DNA from: Emcibacteraceae bacterium
GTDB taxonomy: Bacteria > Pseudomonadota > Alphaproteobacteria > Sphingomonadales > Emcibacteraceae
DNA: 5,645 bases
Direction of reading: 5' to 3'
Assembly (NCBI GenBank): GCA_016763335.1
Contig: JAESUD010000200.1
Coordinates: forward strand, 1-5,645
In this document: in pieces, positions 1-3,700 of the stretch
Position numbering within the stretch: position 1 is the stretch's first letter
How the letters are laid out: every line of letters starts with the position of its first letter
Notes under the pieces: model-generated
The model's input: only the letters and a program-made list of their open reading frames with translations
Database searches by the model: none
What the model was told of the DNA's origin: nothing
Program-made: the position numbers and the translations under genes

Positions 1-582
1 AGCCACAGCAAAACTCGCCGCTGTACCCGAGGCCGTGCCGCCGCTTGAGCCAGCAGGAACACGGTCAAGGTCATAAGCATTGGCCGTGGTGCCAAATGAT
101 GAACTCTTTGTTTGGCGCGGACTAAACGCCCATTCGGCCATATTGGTTTTTGCAATTACAATGGCGTCCGCTTCACGGAGCCTGCGAACCATAAACGCAT
201 CATCCGGCGGAAAACTGTTTTTCAGGGCAATCGACCCACCCGTGGTTGGCAGATCGTGAGTATCATAATTATCTTTAATAAGCATAGGCGCGCAGTAAAG
301 CGAGCCAAGGGTTTCGCCGGTTTTCAAGGCCAGATCAATTTCGTCAGCTCTGGCGAGCGCGTTTTTATTTATTACCGTAATGGCGTTTAGCTTGGTGTCC
401 TGATCAAAGCTATTAATGCGGTCAAGATAGCCGGACACAATTTGCCGACAAGTCATATCACCTGATTTTAAGGCGACATGAATATCATCAATGGTTGCTT
501 CAACAAAACGAAAGTTCTGTGCATTTGAAATCCCCACACTAAAAATAAAAAACACAAAGGTCACAAAAGACTTGATCAACAT
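1..582 (-). CDS. Exported amidase-signature-family hydrolase, N-terminal part (runs off the left edge)
   Basis: Translating the minus strand from the ATG at 582 gives 194 residues, still open at base 1. Residues 1-22 form a signal peptide: a Lys at position 4, a Phe/Val-rich core and SNA-Q as a likely signal peptidase I site. This suggests a periplasmic or secreted enzyme. The rest matches the amidase signature (AS) family, hydrolases that cleave C-N amide bonds with a Ser-cisSer-Lys triad. The catalytic Lys is in APMLIKDNYDT (K103). A typical AKTNMAEWAF segment lies at 144-153. The Gly/Ser-rich loop PAGSSGGTASGTAA (176-189) carries the cis-Ser, probably S179. The K103-S179 spacing (76) is close to that of fatty acid amide hydrolase (75, from memory). 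The nucleophilic Ser is expected about 24 residues later, just outside the window. AS enzymes are usually 450-550 residues, so over half is missing. The substrate cannot be told from this part; Glu-tRNA amidotransferase GatA is unlikely because of the signal peptide. Family assignment is strong. Confidence 0.93.
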   Translation of the reverse strand, partial: MLIKSFVTFVFFIFSVGISNAQNFRFVEATIDDIHVALKSGDMTCRQIVSGYLDRINSFDQDTKLNAITVINKNALARADEIDLALKTGETLGSLYCAPMLIKDNYDTHDLPTTGGSIALKNSFPPDDAFMVRRLREADAIVIAKTNMAEWAFSPRQTKSSSFGTTANAYDLDRVPAGSSGGTASGTAASFAVA

Positions 583-585
583 ATA

Positions 586-591
586 TTCCCT
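586..591 (-). promoter_or_regulatory. Shine-Dalgarno site of the amidase gene
   Basis: On the minus strand AGGGAA lies four to five bases before the ATG at 582. It supports that start, as does the signal peptide that begins immediately there. Confidence 0.55.
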
Positions 592-615
592 ACAAATATT
601 TTTTAAGTATGCTAA

Positions 616-634
616 CTCAATTATTTAAATTGAG
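616..634. repeat. 19-base palindrome upstream of the amidase start
   Basis: CTCAATT-ATTTA-AATTGAG has perfect 7-base arms around a 5-base centre. It ends 33 bases before the amidase start codon, where an operator for a dimeric regulator could sit. It could also form a weak hairpin in the leader RNA. It is not followed by a T tract, so it is a poor terminator candidate. No known binding-site consensus is recognised. Confidence 0.5.
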
Positions 635-660
635 GAAGTCCTATTTTATGATCTATTGCC

Positions 661-678
661 TTTATTAAACTTAATAAA
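661..678. repeat. AT-only inverted repeat TTTATTAA-AC-TTAATAAA
   Basis: Two perfect 8-base arms are separated by two bases. On the minus strand the T-run lies before the repeat, not after it, so this is not an intrinsic terminator for the upstream giant gene. It overlaps the candidate -10 hexamer. In such AT-rich sequence a chance palindrome is possible. Confidence 0.4.
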
Positions 679-699
679 AAACACAGTGGAATTTGACAA
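671..699 (-). promoter_or_regulatory. Weak candidate promoter for the amidase gene
   Basis: On the minus strand TTGTCA (694-699) is followed after 17 bases by TATTAA (671-676), a sigma70-like arrangement with 5/6 and 4/6 matches. It would give a leader of roughly 80 bases before the amidase ATG. AT-rich sequence throws up such matches easily, so this is only a candidate. Confidence 0.22.
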
Positions 700-719
700 A
701 GGTAAAATAGGCATTGTCA
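694..719. repeat. Spaced dyad TGACAA-N14-TTGTCA
   Basis: Two perfect 6-base inverted half-sites lie 14 bases apart, with their centres 20 bases (about two helical turns) apart. The left half overlaps the candidate -35 hexamer of the amidase promoter. The geometry would suit a dimeric regulator, but no family-specific consensus is recognised. Confidence 0.35.
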
Positions 720-762
720 TAGGGATACTAGTTGAAGCAGATCAACCATTCAGATTTATAGG

Positions 763-776
763 CTTAAAATTTTAAG
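763..776. repeat. 14-base perfect palindrome just after the RTX gene stop
   Basis: CTTAAAATTTTAAG is fully self-complementary with no loop and lies 21 bases beyond the stop codon of the giant gene. It is too AT-rich and loopless to be a convincing intrinsic terminator. Its position 3' of the gene is the only argument for a role in transcription end or mRNA processing. Confidence 0.3.
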
Positions 777-797
777 AACTATCTATTCATTCAATAT

Positions 798-3700
798 TTA
801 AGAGATATCCTGAGTAATATCCGCATCAATCAGAAGCGTTGCACCACCTGCGGTATATGTGCTGTAGGTATCAGTATCAATTAGCTGATCCGCACCCTGA
901 ACCCAACCTTCACCAGCGGATTCAACAGAATCTCCGGTATCCCCAAGGATAGTCAAAATGTTATTGTTATCGGTGAATTGAAGAACTTCTGCCGCGGTCA
1001 ATACAACGGTATTATCTCCGGAACCAGTAATATCTACATTTTCTACAGGAGGATTATCGATATTACCCAATCTACTAAAATCAAATATCATATCCTGTCC
1101 AACAAATACCACTGTGTTGTGGTCCGGATCCTCGTTGGTTCCGTTAATAGTTATTGTAATATCAGACCTGTTACTCTCATTTCTTCGACCGTCATGATAT
1201 GAACCCACGTCATAAAATAATGTGTGTTCGACAGATTCACCGTCAGCTAAGTGATCGAAGTTTCCTTCTGTCGTTAGCTTAAAATATTCATTAAATGACA
1301 GGTCACCAAGAATGGAAGGATAACTTAGGCTACCCACTGCAAAATCGTGACCTTCGGCATCGTAATCATTGGCAAAAGCATCAAAAATGAGAATATCATT
1401 TGAATCGATAGAAACGGAATTGTCATTGGTCACTGGAGCATCATTTTCGCCGTAGAGTGTCAATGTCAGTGTACCTTCATCGCTTTGAGCGCCATCAGAA
1501 ACAGTATAAGTTATTGTCACGTCAGCTGTTTCGTTTGTGTCTAGATAGTCAAAATCTGTTCCGGGATCAAAGTTTATTTCATTACCCACGATTGATGCCG
1601 TACCCTGACTGGCACCGACCACCACGTTCGTTAGCGTCAGCGCATCACCATCTGCATCAACATCGTTAGCAAGAACATCAATTGTTAATTGAAGATTTTC
1701 TTCACTAACTATCGCATCGTCGGCCGCAACTGGTGCTGAGTTTGTCACAGCGTCGTCATCCACTATTATCAATTGACCAGTGCTATCGCCAATTGAAGCA
1801 TTTGTTGGATTTGATAGTGTGGCAATTAAGATTTCGTCGGCTTCTTCGGTTGCATCATCGATCCAGACGCTGGAAAAGGTTTTTCCTGTGTCGCCAGGAT
1901 TGAATGTGAGCGTCCCACTGCTTCCGTCTGGGGCTAAATATTCTACCGTGATTACATTATCGGATTGTGCCGAAAGTGACACAGTGAATTGCGCTGTTTG
2001 GTCAGCTTCATTTACAGCGATATCATTAATCGAAATTACTGGAGGTTCATCGTTATCCAGGATCGTGAGTAGCCCTGTATTGTCGGCGATGGTCGCGTTC
2101 ACCGGGTTAAGAAGCGTAATCGGGATGATCTCATCATTCTCATCAATGTAGTCATCGTCCCACGTTAATTGTATGGATTTGACAGTTGTACCTGCCTGGA
2201 ACGTAACTGTCCCATCGCCAAGTGGACTTGTATAGTCCACGGTTACGGTGTCATCGTAAGCTTGAGAGAGTGTGACAACAACATAATCGTAACCAGTTGC
2301 TTCTGATCGTACCGTGTCACCAATTGTGATCGATGGAAACGGCAGGTCGTCGTCAATTATCGTCAGTTGACCAGTAGGGTCGCCGATCTCCAGGCCAAGA
2401 CTGGGATTACTAAGGCTCGCAAATGCAATCTCAGTCGGTTCGTCGATATTGTCATCTGTCCAAACGGTTTGAAATGTCTTTTCTGTTTCTCCGGGATTGA
2501 ATGTGAGGGTTCCGGTAGAACCGTCTGGCGCTGCATAGTCTACAGTTAATACTACGTTACTTACTTGGTTCAGCGAAACTGTAAATGTTGCAAATTGGAC
2601 ATCTTCGACCGCAGCAGCATTGCCTATTGCGACGATAGTCGCTGGTTCATCATTAACGATTGTCAATTGGCCTGTATTATCAAGTAGAGTAGCATTTGTT
2701 GGATTTGACAATGTTGCAAAGCTAATTTCATCTTCTTCAAAGATGTCATCATCCACCCACGTGGTTTCGAATGTTTGAACTTTCACGTTCGGATTAAATG
2801 TTAAAGTGCCGCTCGAGCCATCTGGTGAAACGTAATCAACGGTGACAGTATCGCTAATACTATAGGAGAGGGTTACGATGAATGTGGCTGTCCCATCGGC
2901 TTCGTTTACCGCTACATCGTTAATTGTTAAACTTGGCGTAGGTTCAATTCTATTTGCAGTGAAATCAACATCTTCCTCAACTAATAAAGTTGCGTCACCG
3001 GATGTGTAGCTGCGGTAGGTTACTGTATTTATGACTTGGTCATCGCCACGGGTCCATGTATCGTCGCTGGTGAGCAGATCATTGCCGTTCCCGCCAACCC
3101 GCAGGGTATTGTTTGCGTCAGTGATCGCGATAATATGTGCGGCATCGATATCGAGCGTGACACCGACCGCGCCTAAGAAAATTTCTTCGATATCAGTAAT
3201 TTTAGTGACGTCAAAACTATCAAAATCGAGGATGGTACCGTCGCTGGTTAAGATAATTACGTCATTCCCGCTACCGCCACTTATTTTTTTAAATGAAAGA
3301 TGGCCCACGCCGAAAACATCATCGCCAGTGCCTCCAGCAAGACGGTCTGATCCACCAGTACCAGTGGTAAGATAGTCATCGCCTTCACCGCCATTTAGAT
3401 AGTCTGTGAAAGAACCGCCTGTTAATAAATCATTGCCTGCGCCGCCATCAATGACACCAAATACCTGACCACCTGTATTGTTGAAAGAGTCGGCTGAATC
3501 ATTTAATTCAACATTACCAAATATATTGCCGGTATTTATAATATCATCTGTGAAAATAGAGGTTTCGATATCACCATGTATTTCGCCGCTATTATTCATA
3601 TACAAACTATAAGAAGAAAAGATTGCTGTTTCGCCTGATATGTAGCCTGTATTGGTGACGAAGCCACCAGAAAGACTTAGATTAATCGCGACGGAGTCAA

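Larger units (their letters stand above)
583..797. other. AT-rich intergenic region between the RTX gene and the amidase gene
   Basis: This 215-base gap separates two genes read in the same direction (minus). It is clearly richer in A and T than the flanking coding sequence. No open frame with coding character was found. It contains four inverted repeats (616-634, 661-678, 694-719, 763-776), described separately. There is no GC-rich stem followed by a T tract on the minus strand, so no intrinsic terminator for the giant gene can be called. The length and palindromes favour a separate promoter for the amidase over simple co-transcription, but this is inference. Confidence 0.6.

Noticed and set aside
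112..390. A 92-codon plus-strand open frame opposite the amidase
   Set aside because: The minus strand here encodes conserved amidase motifs including the catalytic Lys, so the plus-strand frame is a shadow.
763..776. Intrinsic terminator for the giant gene
   Set aside because: The only palindrome close to the stop is entirely AT apart from its end bases, has no loop and no following T tract on the minus strand.
1780..2151. A 123-codon plus-strand open frame opposite the Calx-beta array
   Set aside because: It is a shadow of the Calx-beta coding sequence with no recognisable motif of its own.
1124..3236. Horizontally acquired cassette inserted between the two module copies
   Set aside because: No target-site duplication, recombination site or obvious composition shift is visible at the joins. 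Domain shuffling or duplication explains it equally well, so only the module duplication is reported.
3031..3375. A 114-codon plus-strand open frame with hydrophobic stretches
   Set aside because: It is antisense to RTX repeats and module copy A. The hydrophobicity comes from reverse reading of Asp codons, and nothing marks it as a membrane protein gene.
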